A stretch of DNA of 64,000 bases from Roseomonas populi (GTDB lineage Bacteria > Pseudomonadota > Alphaproteobacteria > Acetobacterales > Acetobacteraceae), in NCBI RefSeq assembly GCF_024594815.1, contig NZ_JANJOU010000010.1:124001-188000 (forward strand). Reading direction: 5' to 3'. Positions within the stretch are counted from its first letter, which is position 1, and each line of letters begins with the position of its first letter. Made by a program: the position numbers and the translations under genes. The notes below the pieces were generated by a model. The model worked only from the letters and a program-made list of their open reading frames with translations. It had not been told where the DNA came from and did no database searches. Positions 1 through 7,925 of this stretch are shown here, one piece after another.

Positions 1-1
1 G

Positions 2-1477
2 CGGGTCGCGGTGCCGGGCGCGACGGCGCAGGTGGTGCTGGGCGTGCTGCTCGGCGCGGTGCTCGGCGTGGCCTTGCCGGATCTCCCCTTCGGCCATGCC
101 CTCGTCTTCGGCCTGGCGCTGGCCATCGCCTCCACCGCCGTCGCTACCCGGGCACTGGAGGAGCAGGGGCAGCTCTCCAGCGAGGCAGGGCGGACCGCGC
201 TCGGTTGGCTTGTGCTGCAGGACCTGCTGGTGGTGCTCGGCCTCGTGCTGCTGCCCGCGGCGTCCGGACACCAGGGAGGGGACGGGATCGGCCTCAACCT
301 CGTGCTCGCCGTGGCGAAGCTCGGCGCTTTCGCGGCGCTGATGCTGGTGATCGGGCGGCGCATCCTGCCCTGGGCGCTGGGCCAGGTCGCTCGCTCCGCA
401 TCGCGGGAACTGTTCACGCTCGCCGTGGTGGTGGTGGCGCTCGGCGTGGCCTACGGGGCCTCCACCCTCTTCGGCGTCTCCTTCGCCCTCGGCGCCTTCT
501 TCGCGGGCGTGGTGCTGGGCGAGAGCGACCTGGGCCACCAGGCAGCGGCCGAGACCCTGCCCCTGCAGCGGATCTTCGCGGCGATCTTCTTCGTCTCGGT
601 CGGCATGCTGCTCAACCCGCTCACGGTGCTGGACACGCCGGTCACCTCGCTCCTCGCCCTCGCCGTGGTGCTGCTCGCGAATGGCGGCGCCACCTTCTTC
701 CTCCTTATCGGGCTGCGCGTGGCGCCGGCCACGGCGGCGGTGGTCGCGGCGGCCCTGGCGCAGATCGGCGAGTTCTCCTTCGTGCTGATGGAACTCGCGA
801 TCGGCGAGGGCCTGCTGCCGGCCTCGATCCGCGGCCCCATCCTGCTGGGCAGCTTCGGCGCCATCCTCCTGATGCCGCTGACCCGGCGGTTCCTGGCGGC
901 GCTGGCCGCGCGGATGCCCGGGCGGGTGCAGCGCGGGCGGGAGGGTGCGGGGCGGCTCAACGCCAACCTTCCCCGGCTTGAGAACCACGCGGTGCTCGTC
1001 GGCTACGGCCGGGTCGGCGTGCTGGTGGCCGCGGCGCTGCGGCGCCACCACCTGCCCTTCATCGTGGTGGAGGACGACCGCCAGCGCGTGGACCTGCTGC
1101 ACAACCAGGGCGTGCCCGCGCTCTGGGGCAACGGCACCCAGGCGGAGATGCTGGAGGCCGCCCATGTCGATCGCGCCCGGCTGCTGATCGTCACCCTGCC
1201 CCTGGCCTGGGAGGCGCGACGCGTGGTGGAGCTGGCCCGCACAGCCAATCCCGGCATCGCCGTGACCGTGCGCGCCCACCAGGATGCCGAGGTGGACTGG
1301 CTGCACGTGCAGGACTCCTCCGGCCTGGCCGTGATGGGCGAGCGGGAGGTGGCACTGGGGATCGCGGACTTCGCCATGCAGCGCATGGGCGTGGCCGCCA
1401 GCACGGCCCAGGCCACGATCGACGTGCTCCGCAAGCGCCGCGTGGCGGATGCCGCCGTGGGCGGGCTGGGAATCTAG
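2..1477 (+). CDS. Monovalent cation:proton antiporter, YbaL/KefB (CPA2) type, 5' end missing
   Basis: Inner-membrane antiporter of the CPA2 family, probably exchanging K+ for H+. The frame is open to the left edge of the window, so the N-terminus is missing; a GTG at 11 is only an internal codon. The first roughly 300 visible residues are hydrophobic helices of the exchanger domain. From about residue 329 a TrkA-N Rossmann domain begins with a GYGRVG nucleotide-binding loop and continues almost to the stop. The early residues (PGATAQV) and this order match YbaL better than glutathione-gated KefB. It lies tail to tail with the minus-strand gene ending at 1482. The family is secure; the transported ion is inferred. 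Confidence 0.85.
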   Translation, partial: RVAVPGATAQVVLGVLLGAVLGVALPDLPFGHALVFGLALAIASTAVATRALEEQGQLSSEAGRTALGWLVLQDLLVVLGLVLLPAASGHQGGDGIGLNLVLAVAKLGAFAALMLVIGRRILPWALGQVARSASRELFTLAVVVVALGVAYGASTLFGVSFALGAFFAGVVLGESDLGHQAAAETLPLQRIFAAIFFVSVGMLLNPLTVLDTPVTSLLALAVVLLANGGATFFLLIGLRVAPATAAVVAAALAQIGEFSFVLMELAIGEGLLPASIRGPILLGSFGAILLMPLTRRFLAALAARMPGRVQRGREGAGRLNANLPRLENHAVLVGYGRVGVLVAAALRRHHLPFIVVEDDRQRVDLLHNQGVPALWGNGTQAEMLEAAHVDRARLLIVTLPLAWEARRVVELARTANPGIAVTVRAHQDAEVDWLHVQDSSGLAVMGEREVALGIADFAMQRMGVAASTAQATIDVLRKRRVADAAVGGLGI

Positions 1478-1481
1478 AGGG

Positions 1482-2459
1482 CTACTCGGCCCGCATCCCC
1501 GTCGCCCGCACCACCTCGCCCCAGCGCGGCCGGGCGCGGGCGATCCAGGCCCCCGCCGCATCCGGCCCGCCGGCACGGGTGGAGAGGTTCCACATGGCGA
1601 AGCGGGCGCGCACCGGCTCCTCCTTCAGCATGGCCACGGCGAGGGCAGCGACGCTGTCCCGCGCTTCGGCCGGGATGCCCTTCGGTGCCATCAGCAGGTT
1701 GGCAAATTCCATGTCCAGCCCGGGGAAGCCCAGCTCCGCGATCGTGGGCACGCCGGGCAGCGTCTCCAGCCGTTCCGCGCTGGAGACGGCGATGGCCCGC
1801 ACCCGGCCGTCGCGCACGAAGTCCGGCGCGCCGGAGATGGCGAGGAACCCCACCGGCACGTTGCCGGCAATCAGGTCCGTCAGCGCCGGACCGGAGCCGC
1901 GATAGGGCACGTGGTTCAGCGCCGTGGCGGGCAACCCCGCCGCGAGCCGCAGCGCCTCCATCGCCAGCTGCCCTGGCGTGCCCACCCCGCCCGAGGCGTA
2001 GGCCAGGCCCCGCCCGCGCGCCGCGGCCAGGAAGCCCGGCAGGTCGGTGACACCGGAAGAGGAATGGGCCAGCAACACCTGGGCGAAGGTGCCCATCAGC
2101 GCCACCGGCTCCAGCGCGTCCGGGTCGTAGCCGAGATCGGGATAGAGGTGCGGGTTCACCGTCAGCGTGCTGTCGATGGTCAGCAGGAAGCTGCGCCCGT
2201 CCGGCCGCGCGCGGGCCGTGGCGGCGCCGGCAATGTTGCCGCCGGCGCCCGGCCGGCTCTCCGTCAGCACCGCACCGCCCCATGTGCCGGCCCGCACCAT
2301 CCGCTCTGCCAGCAGCCGCGCGATGCCGTCCGAGGCCGCGCCGGGCGGAAAGGGCACGATGATGCGCGCGGGATCGGGGGATTGCGCCGCCGCCGGCCGC
2401 GCCAGCGCCCCGGCCGAGAGCGCCGCGACAAGGGTCCGGCGCCGGATCGCGGTGGGCAT
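1482..2459 (-). CDS. Tripartite tricarboxylate transporter (Bug family) substrate-binding protein, copy 2
   Basis: Periplasmic binding protein of the Bug/TctC family, 325 residues. It starts with a basic signal peptide cleaved near the AAAQ at about residue 26. The family signature follows (IIVPFPPGAASDGIARLL). These proteins bind small carboxylates and pass them to TctAB-type permeases, but no permease gene is nearby. The start codon overlaps the stop of the upstream copy by one base (TGATG), so the two are translationally coupled. The open frame runs much further upstream, but that part is antisense or shadow to the first copy. The ligand cannot be read from the sequence. Confidence 0.85.
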   Translation of the reverse strand: MPTAIRRRTLVAALSAGALARPAAAQSPDPARIIVPFPPGAASDGIARLLAERMVRAGTWGGAVLTESRPGAGGNIAGAATARARPDGRSFLLTIDSTLTVNPHLYPDLGYDPDALEPVALMGTFAQVLLAHSSSGVTDLPGFLAAARGRGLAYASGGVGTPGQLAMEALRLAAGLPATALNHVPYRGSGPALTDLIAGNVPVGFLAISGAPDFVRDGRVRAIAVSSAERLETLPGVPTIAELGFPGLDMEFANLLMAPKGIPAEARDSVAALAVAMLKEEPVRARFAMWNLSTRAGGPDAAGAWIARARPRWGEVVRATGMRAE

Positions 2460-3436
2460 CAGCCCGTCCGCATCCCGGAGTCCTTCGCCACCTGGCCCCA
2501 GCGGGCATGGGCGGAGGCGATCCAGGCCGCGGCCTCCTGTGGGCCGCCGGCGTCGGGGTCCACCGCCCAGGCTCCCATCCTCTCCCGCGTCACGGATTCC
2601 TTCAGCACCGCGGCGACGAGGCCAGCCCATTCCTGCTTCGCCTCGGCCGGCACGCCGCGTGGGGCCATCAGCACGTAGGCGAAGCGCACGTCGAAGCCGG
2701 GGTGGCCGGCCTCCGCCACGGTGGGCACCTCCGGCAGGATCGGCATGCGCCTGGGGCCGGAGACGGCGAGGGCCCGCAGCCGCCCGTCCTTCACGAAGTC
2801 GGCGCCGCCGGAGACGGCGATGAAGGCAGCCTTCACCCGCCCGGCGAGGAGGTCCGTCATCGCCTCCGCATTGCCGCGGAAGGGAACGTGCTCCAGCGCC
2901 CGCTTCCGCAGCCCGAGGCTGTTGCGCAGGAACTCCATCGCGAGATGCCCCGGGGAGCCGTTGCCGGCCGAGGCGTAGAGCATTGGCCGCTCCCGCGCGG
3001 CGCGCGCGAAGCCCTCCAGGCTCGTGATTCCCGTGGAGGGGTGGACGAGCAGCGCCAGCGGGAAGGTGCCAGCGATGGCCACCGGCTCCAGGTCTCCCGG
3101 CTCGTAGCCGAGATGGTGATAGACGAAGGGGTTGAGGGTGAAGGTGGTGTCGATCGCCAGCAGCAGCGTCCGCCCGTCCGGCGCCGCGCGGGAGACGAGG
3201 CCGGCGGCGATGTTGCCGTTGGCGCCGGCCCGGTTGTCCACCACCGTCGCACCGCGGGCGCGCCCATCGGCCCCACGCGCGGCACCATCGGCCAGCAGCC
3301 GCGCCACGCCGTCCAGCGCCGCGCCGGGTGGGAAGGCCGCCACGATCCGCGTCACGTCGCCCTGGGCCAGAACCGGGCCGGGCAGCGCGGTACCGGCCGC
3401 GAGCATCCCCAACATCCGTCGCGTGAGCATGGCCAT
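2459..3436 (-). CDS. Tripartite tricarboxylate transporter (Bug family) substrate-binding protein, copy 1
   Basis: Paralog of the next gene and also 325 residues with this start. It has a signal peptide ending near VLAQ and the Bug signature (IVAAFPPGAALDGVARLL), followed by the usual two-lobed TctC-like fold. An AGGA lies just upstream of ATG 3436; an alternative ATG at 3430 (two codons later) is equally possible from spacing. The frame remains open upstream to 3622, but that would overlap the divergent sulfatase. The gene is divergent from the sulfatase/phosphonate hydrolase, so both may share a control region at 3437-3534. The ligand is unknown. Confidence 0.84.
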   Translation of the reverse strand: MAMLTRRMLGMLAAGTALPGPVLAQGDVTRIVAAFPPGAALDGVARLLADGAARGADGRARGATVVDNRAGANGNIAAGLVSRAAPDGRTLLLAIDTTFTLNPFVYHHLGYEPGDLEPVAIAGTFPLALLVHPSTGITSLEGFARAARERPMLYASAGNGSPGHLAMEFLRNSLGLRKRALEHVPFRGNAEAMTDLLAGRVKAAFIAVSGGADFVKDGRLRALAVSGPRRMPILPEVPTVAEAGHPGFDVRFAYVLMAPRGVPAEAKQEWAGLVAAVLKESVTRERMGAWAVDPDAGGPQEAAAWIASAHARWGQVAKDSGMRTG

Positions 3437-3534
3437 GCTTTCCTGAACCCCTTGTTTCCCGCCGGGGCCGGTCTGTCGCCGGCCCTCCTCCGGGCCTATC
3501 CTGGCGGCAGGAAACGGGGGAAGACAAGGCCGGC

Positions 3535-5094
3535 ATGACCGTTCGCAACGTGCTGTTCGTGATGGCGGACCAGTTCCGCTGGGATCACATGTCCTGTGCG
3601 GGCCACCCGCACCTTCCCACACCGAATCTTGATGCTCTGGCCGCGCGCGGCGTGCGCTTCGCCCAGGCCTATGTGCAGTCCGGCATCTGCGGGCCGTCGC
3701 GCATGTCCTACTACACCGGCCGCTACGTCTCCTCGCACGGCGCCACGCACAACCGCGTCCCGCTCTCGGTCGGTGAGGTGACGCTGGGCTGGCACCTGCG
3801 CGAGGCCGGGCGCACGCTCGCGCTCGCTGGCAAGACCCATGTGCTACCCGATGCGCGCGGCCAGGCGCGGCTGGAGGTGGACGGTGCGAGCGAGCTGAAG
3901 GTGCTGCTGGACGAAGGCTGGTTCACGCTGGTGGACCGGCATGACGGCCACCATGGCGAGCCGGATTCCGCTTACGCGGACTGGCTCCGCGAGAAGGGCT
4001 ACGACAGCAAGGATCCCTGGACGGACTACGTCATCGCCGTGGACGGTCCTGATGGCCCGCTCTCCGGCTGGAAGATGCGGAACGCGCGCTACCCCGCCCG
4101 CGTGAGGGAGGAGCACAGCGAGACCGCCTACACCACCGATGTCGGAGTCCGCTTCATGGAGGAGCAGGGGGATAAGCCCTGGGTGCTGCACCTCTCCTAC
4201 GTGAAGCCGCACTGGCCCTACATCGCGCCCGCCCCCTATCACGCCATGTTCGGGCCGGAGGACTGCCTGCCCGTGGTGCGGGGCGAGGCGGAGCGCGGGC
4301 CGGATGCCCATCCCGTGCTGCGCGAGTTCCAGAATGAGGAGGTGGCGCAGAACTTCTCCCGCGACGAGACGGTGGAGACGGTGCGCCCGGCCTACCAGGG
4401 TCTGATCAAGCAGCTCGACGACCATCTCGGCCGCGTCTGGGATGCGATGGAGCGGCTGGGGCGGTGGAAGGACACGATGGTGGTGTTCTGCGCCGACCAC
4501 GGCGACTACCTAGGCGACCACTGGCTCGGCGAGAAGGAGCTGTTCCACGACTGCATCCAGCGCGTGCCCTTCCTCCTCTACGATCCCTCGCCGGAGGCGG
4601 ACGCCACGCGCGGCACGGTGGAGCACCGCTTCGCCGAGGCGATCGACGTTGTGCCGACGGTGCTGGACGCGCTGGAACTGGACCCGGCGAAGCACGTGAT
4701 CGACGGCCGCTCCCTGCTCCCCCTTACCCGCGGGCGCGAGGTGACGTGGCGGGATGCTGCGATCTCGGAGCTGGACTGGACCTTCCGCGGCGCCCGCCGG
4801 CGCCTGGGCCTGCCCACCGGGCACCACCACGCCTGGATGGTGCGGACGGACCGCTGGAAATACGTGCACTGGACCGGCGGGCTGCGGCCCATGCTCTTCG
4901 ATCTTCAGGCCGATCCGGGCGAACTGAACGACCTCGGCGCCGATCCTGCCATGGGCGAGGTCTGTGCGAAGATGCGGGAGAGGCTGCTGTCCTGGTTCCA
5001 GGGGCTGAAGCGCCGCACCACCATCACCTGGGCGGAAGCGGAGCTTCGGACGGACAGCCACAAGCGGGCCGGCGTCTTCCTCGGGGAGTGGTGA
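3535..5094 (+). CDS. Sulfatase-superfamily hydrolase, phosphonate monoester hydrolase-like
   Basis: Alkaline-phosphatase superfamily enzyme of 519 residues, probably cytoplasmic (no signal peptide). The active-site motif C52-G-P-S-R56 is the site where sulfatases carry formylglycine made from the cysteine. Metal ligands are visible as D12 near the N-terminus and an ADHGDYLGDH segment around residue 320. A long stretch (HWPYIAPAPYHAMFGPED) and the overall length match the phosphonate monoester hydrolases/arylsulfatases of Rhizobium and Burkholderia, which are promiscuous on sulfate, phosphate and phosphonate esters. Start ATG 3535 follows a GGAAACGGGGGAAGA purine run. The true substrate is unknown; neighbouring Bug proteins may import it. 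Confidence 0.85.
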   Translation: MTVRNVLFVMADQFRWDHMSCAGHPHLPTPNLDALAARGVRFAQAYVQSGICGPSRMSYYTGRYVSSHGATHNRVPLSVGEVTLGWHLREAGRTLALAGKTHVLPDARGQARLEVDGASELKVLLDEGWFTLVDRHDGHHGEPDSAYADWLREKGYDSKDPWTDYVIAVDGPDGPLSGWKMRNARYPARVREEHSETAYTTDVGVRFMEEQGDKPWVLHLSYVKPHWPYIAPAPYHAMFGPEDCLPVVRGEAERGPDAHPVLREFQNEEVAQNFSRDETVETVRPAYQGLIKQLDDHLGRVWDAMERLGRWKDTMVVFCADHGDYLGDHWLGEKELFHDCIQRVPFLLYDPSPEADATRGTVEHRFAEAIDVVPTVLDALELDPAKHVIDGRSLLPLTRGREVTWRDAAISELDWTFRGARRRLGLPTGHHHAWMVRTDRWKYVHWTGGLRPMLFDLQADPGELNDLGADPAMGEVCAKMRERLLSWFQGLKRRTTITWAEAELRTDSHKRAGVFLGEW

Positions 5095-5109
5095 GGATGG
5101 CGGGTGGCG

Positions 5110-5370
5110 CTACGGCGCCACCACCGCCTGCATCTCCCGCCGCCACTCCGCCCGGGCCGCCGCCACGGCGAGCATCGCGCCGATCACCAGCAGCACGACG
5201 CCGATGATCGCCATGACGGCCATGCTGTTCACGCTGGCCAGCATCGGCCGGACGTTGCTGAAGGGGTTCCAGCCAATCACCCCGGCCAGCAGGATGTAGA
5301 GGGCAAAGGCGAGCGCGACCGCCCCGACCACGAAGGCGACGAACCCCAGGGCGTTCAGCAGCCGCGGCAT
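5110..5370 (-). CDS. Small two-helix membrane protein, unknown function
   Basis: An 86-residue protein with two hydrophobic helices (about residues 5-32 and 50-73) separated by a short polar segment. The start at 5370 is supported by AGAGGAG eight bases upstream; a longer frame from 5421 lacks such a site. The C-terminus (ARAEWRREMQ) is charged and probably cytoplasmic. It is divergent from moaB and convergent with the sulfatase gene. I do not recognise the family and assign no function. Confidence 0.65.
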   Translation of the reverse strand: MPRLLNALGFVAFVVGAVALAFALYILLAGVIGWNPFSNVRPMLASVNSMAVMAIIGVVLLVIGAMLAVAAARAEWRREMQAVVAP

Positions 5371-5494
5371 CGGAATCTCCTCTCTGACCCAGAGTCCTGG
5401 ATTGGGGGCGGACCCTGCCATGGCACGAACGCGCCGCGAAGGGGGCGGCTGCGCGGCCCTGGCGGCCTATATCCGGGACAGAGGAGTATCCGGC

Positions 5495-6034
5495 ATGCCC
5501 ATCGACGAGACCCGCACCTTCCTGCCCGTGAACATCGCCGTGCTGACGGTGAGCGACACGCGCGACCTTGCCTCCGACCGCTCCGGCGACACCCTGGCCG
5601 CCCGGATCGAGACCGCCGGGCACTGCCTGGCCGATCGCGCCATCTGCCGCGACGACGCGGAGACCATCGAGGCCCATCTTCGCCGCTGGATCGCCGACCC
5701 GCAGGTGGATTGCGTCATCACCACCGGCGGCACCGGCATCACCGGCCGCGACGTGACGCCGGAGGCCTTCTCCCGCGTGCTGGAGAAGGAGATCAGCGGC
5801 TTCGGCGAGTTGTTCCGGATGCTGAGCTACCAGAAGATCGGTCCCTCCACGATCCAGTCCCGCGCCATCGGTGGGGTATCGGGCGGGACCTACCTCTTCG
5901 CCCTGCCTGGCAGCACCGGGGCGGTGAGGGACGGATGGGACGACATCCTCGTCCACCAGCTCGATTCCCGCTTCCGCCCCTGCAACCTGGTGGAACTGAT
6001 GCCGCGCCTGCTGGAGCACCTGAAGGCGGCCTGA
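5495..6034 (+). CDS. moaB: Molybdenum cofactor biosynthesis protein B
   Basis: A 179-residue MoaB/Mog-fold protein, close to the 170 residues of E. coli MoaB. It opens with NIAVLTVSDTRD, has the ITTGGTGIT molybdopterin-binding loop near residue 75, and ends with the LPGSTGA and FRPCNLVE motifs typical of MoaB. MoaB/MogA proteins adenylylate molybdopterin before metal insertion, although the role of MoaB itself in bacteria with MogA is uncertain. Start ATG 5495 has GAGGAG eight bases upstream; the frame is open further upstream without a better site. No other moa genes are near. Confidence 0.9.
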   Translation: MPIDETRTFLPVNIAVLTVSDTRDLASDRSGDTLAARIETAGHCLADRAICRDDAETIEAHLRRWIADPQVDCVITTGGTGITGRDVTPEAFSRVLEKEISGFGELFRMLSYQKIGPSTIQSRAIGGVSGGTYLFALPGSTGAVRDGWDDILVHQLDSRFRPCNLVELMPRLLEHLKAA

Positions 6035-6100
6035 ATCCACCCCTGGCAACTTCCCGGTCCGGGGCCACGTTCGTTCCGCTCGAGCGAGTGGAGGCAGCAC

Positions 6101-6646
6101 ATGTCGAACCAAGGGGCGGGTCAGGGCCTGAAGATGGCATCGGCGGGCGAGGCGGTGCCCTTCGAGATTCCGGGCGCCAAGGGCGAGTTCCGGATCCAGA
6201 TCCTGAACGAGGACCGGTCGAAGGGGGTCGTCACCTCCATTGTCCACCTGCCGGCGGGTGGGGTGATCCCGGCCCACTCCCACGAGGCGGGCGACGAGAT
6301 GCACTACGTGCTGGAGGGCGACCTGATCGAGGCCGGGGAAGCCCTGGGCGTCGGCGCCTTCCTCACCCATGCCAAGGGCGTGGTCCACGGCCCGCACGAG
6401 AGCAAGGGCGGCGCCAAGGTGCTGACGGTGCAGAGCTGGCAGAGCAGGGATGGCGCGTTCGACTTCCGCCCGGCCGAGGGCGGCGCCTCCTCCGGTGGGC
6501 AGGCCTCCTCGGGCGGTAGCTCGTCGGGCAGCACCTCGTCCGGCGGCGGCACCTCCAGCGGTGGCACCTCCTCTGGGGGCTCCCAGGCCGGCGCGGAGAC
6601 CCAGGAGGAAGCCTCGGAGGACCACCGGAACAAGGGCTACACCTGA
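6101..6646 (+). CDS. Cupin-domain protein with a Ser/Gly/Thr low-complexity tail
   Basis: A 181-residue cytoplasmic protein. Residues about 20-118 form one cupin barrel with the first metal motif HSHEAGDEMHYVLEG near residue 59 and a second histidine region (VVHGPHE). Residues about 127-160 are almost only S, G and T, followed by an acidic tail rich in E, Q and A. No signal peptide is present. The cupin is complete, so the tail is an added linker or disordered extension. The enzyme or binding role of the cupin cannot be told; many relatives bind metal or act as small dioxygenases or isomerases. Confidence 0.75.
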   Translation: MSNQGAGQGLKMASAGEAVPFEIPGAKGEFRIQILNEDRSKGVVTSIVHLPAGGVIPAHSHEAGDEMHYVLEGDLIEAGEALGVGAFLTHAKGVVHGPHESKGGAKVLTVQSWQSRDGAFDFRPAEGGASSGGQASSGGSSSGSTSSGGGTSSGGTSSGGSQAGAETQEEASEDHRNKGYT

Positions 6647-6668
6647 TCCGGCGTCCCCCGGTCGGCGG

Positions 6669-7649
6669 TCAGGCCATGGCGCGCGTGAAAACGGCGGGAT
6701 CGACGTTTCCGCCGCTGAGCACCACGCCGACCGTCCGGCCCTTCGCGGGGATGTAGCCAGCCAGCACGGCGGCGAGCGCCACGGCGCCGCCGGGCTCCAC
6801 CACGATCTTCAGGTGGTCAAAGGCGAAGCGCATGGCCTTCAGCACCTCCTCCGGCGTGACGGCGACGCCGCCGGAGAGCCGCGGGGCGTTGATGGCGAAG
6901 GTGATCTCCCCCGGGGTGGCCGAGAGCAGGGAATCGCAGAAGGTGGAGCCCTTCCCGTCCGCCCGCACACGCTGCCCGGCGGCAAGGGACCGCGCGGTGT
7001 CGTCCCATCCCTCCGGCTCTACGGCGAAGACCTCCGTCCCCGGGCTCATCCCCTCCACGGCCAGGGCGCAGCCGCCGGTCAGCCCGCCACCGCCCGTGCA
7101 GATGGCCAGCGCATCCAGGCGCAGCCCGGCCGCCTCGGCGTCCTCGATCAGCTCCACCGCCACCGTCCCCTGGCCCGCGATCACGTCGGGGTGGTCGAAG
7201 GGCGGGATGATGGTGGCGCCGCGCTCCTCGGCAAGCTTCTGCGCCAAGGCGTCCCGATCCGTGCCCAGACGGTCGAAGAAGACCACCTCCGCCCCCCAGC
7301 GGCGCGTGCTCTCCACCTTGATGGCGGGGGCGTCCTGCGGCATCGCGACCAGGGCGCGCACGCCCTCCGCCGCCGAGGCACAGGCAATGGCCTGGCCGTG
7401 ATTGCCGGAGGAGTGCGTCACCACCCCGCCCGCGCGCCGCTCCGCCGGCAGCTTCAGCACGGCATTGGTCGCGCCCCGGAACTTGAAGGAGCCAGTGCGC
7501 TGCAACGGCTCCGGCTTCACCAGAACCGTTCCGCCCACGGCGGCGTCCAGCACGGGGTGCCGCAGCATCGGCGTGCGGACCACACGCCCCTTCAGCCGCT
7601 CGGCAGCGGCACGGACGTCATCGAAGCTGGGAAGGGTCGTCACGGGCAT
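6669..7649 (-). CDS. PLP-dependent threonine/serine dehydratase
   Basis: Fold-type II PLP enzyme of 326 residues, the length of the short biodegradative threonine/serine dehydratases without a regulatory ACT domain. The Schiff-base lysine is K56 in TGSFKFRG. The phosphate-binding SSGNHGQ and the glycine loop CTGGGGLTGG are intact. It should deaminate threonine or serine to 2-oxoacids, though serine racemase and hydroxyaspartate dehydratase share this fold. ATG 7649 is chosen to fit the family N-terminus; an in-frame ATG lies two codons upstream at 7655. It is divergent from the methionine transporter. Confidence 0.85.
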   Translation of the reverse strand: MPVTTLPSFDDVRAAAERLKGRVVRTPMLRHPVLDAAVGGTVLVKPEPLQRTGSFKFRGATNAVLKLPAERRAGGVVTHSSGNHGQAIACASAAEGVRALVAMPQDAPAIKVESTRRWGAEVVFFDRLGTDRDALAQKLAEERGATIIPPFDHPDVIAGQGTVAVELIEDAEAAGLRLDALAICTGGGGLTGGCALAVEGMSPGTEVFAVEPEGWDDTARSLAAGQRVRADGKGSTFCDSLLSATPGEITFAINAPRLSGGVAVTPEEVLKAMRFAFDHLKIVVEPGGAVALAAVLAGYIPAKGRTVGVVLSGGNVDPAVFTRAMA

Positions 7650-7764
7650 GTGCATGCGGGGATGGTGCGGCCAGCCCGGCCCGGCGGCAACACGCCCCGG
7701 CGCGTTGACAGTTTTGCACGGCGCCCCTAGGTGCAATATAGAAACCACGATCAATGACAGGAGA

Positions 7765-7893
7765 ATGATGGTGCGCCTTGCGCGGGGCCATCGCGGAAGG
7801 TGCCAGCCCTTGGACCGGAACGCGGTGCAGGTGTCCTTCGCGTCATGTTGGATTTCCTGCGCGCCCCATCCGTGGCAGACCCCGCGGGCCTGA
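7765..7893 (+). other. Possible upstream open frame in the metN leader
   Basis: A short frame of 42 codons preceded by AGGAG at 7759-7763, with ATG at 7765 and 7768 and GTG at 7771. It ends 32 bases before the metN start. It encodes three cysteines and no methionine run, so it is not a classical methionine attenuator peptide. It lies on the strand opposite the open upstream extension of the dehydratase frame. It may be chance or a leader peptide; the good ribosome-binding site and the otherwise unexplained 270-base leader are the only support. Confidence 0.2.
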
Positions 7894-7925
7894 CCGCCCC
7901 CCTTCCCGCTTCGGGTTTCCCCATC

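Noticed and set aside
1482-3548. A single 688-residue minus-strand frame covering both Bug proteins
   Set aside because: The first part is in a shadow frame; both real proteins have their own signal peptides and starts at 2459 and 3436.
7656-7925. SAM-II or other known methionine riboswitch before metN
   Set aside because: I did not find the conserved cores by eye; only a covariance search could exclude it.
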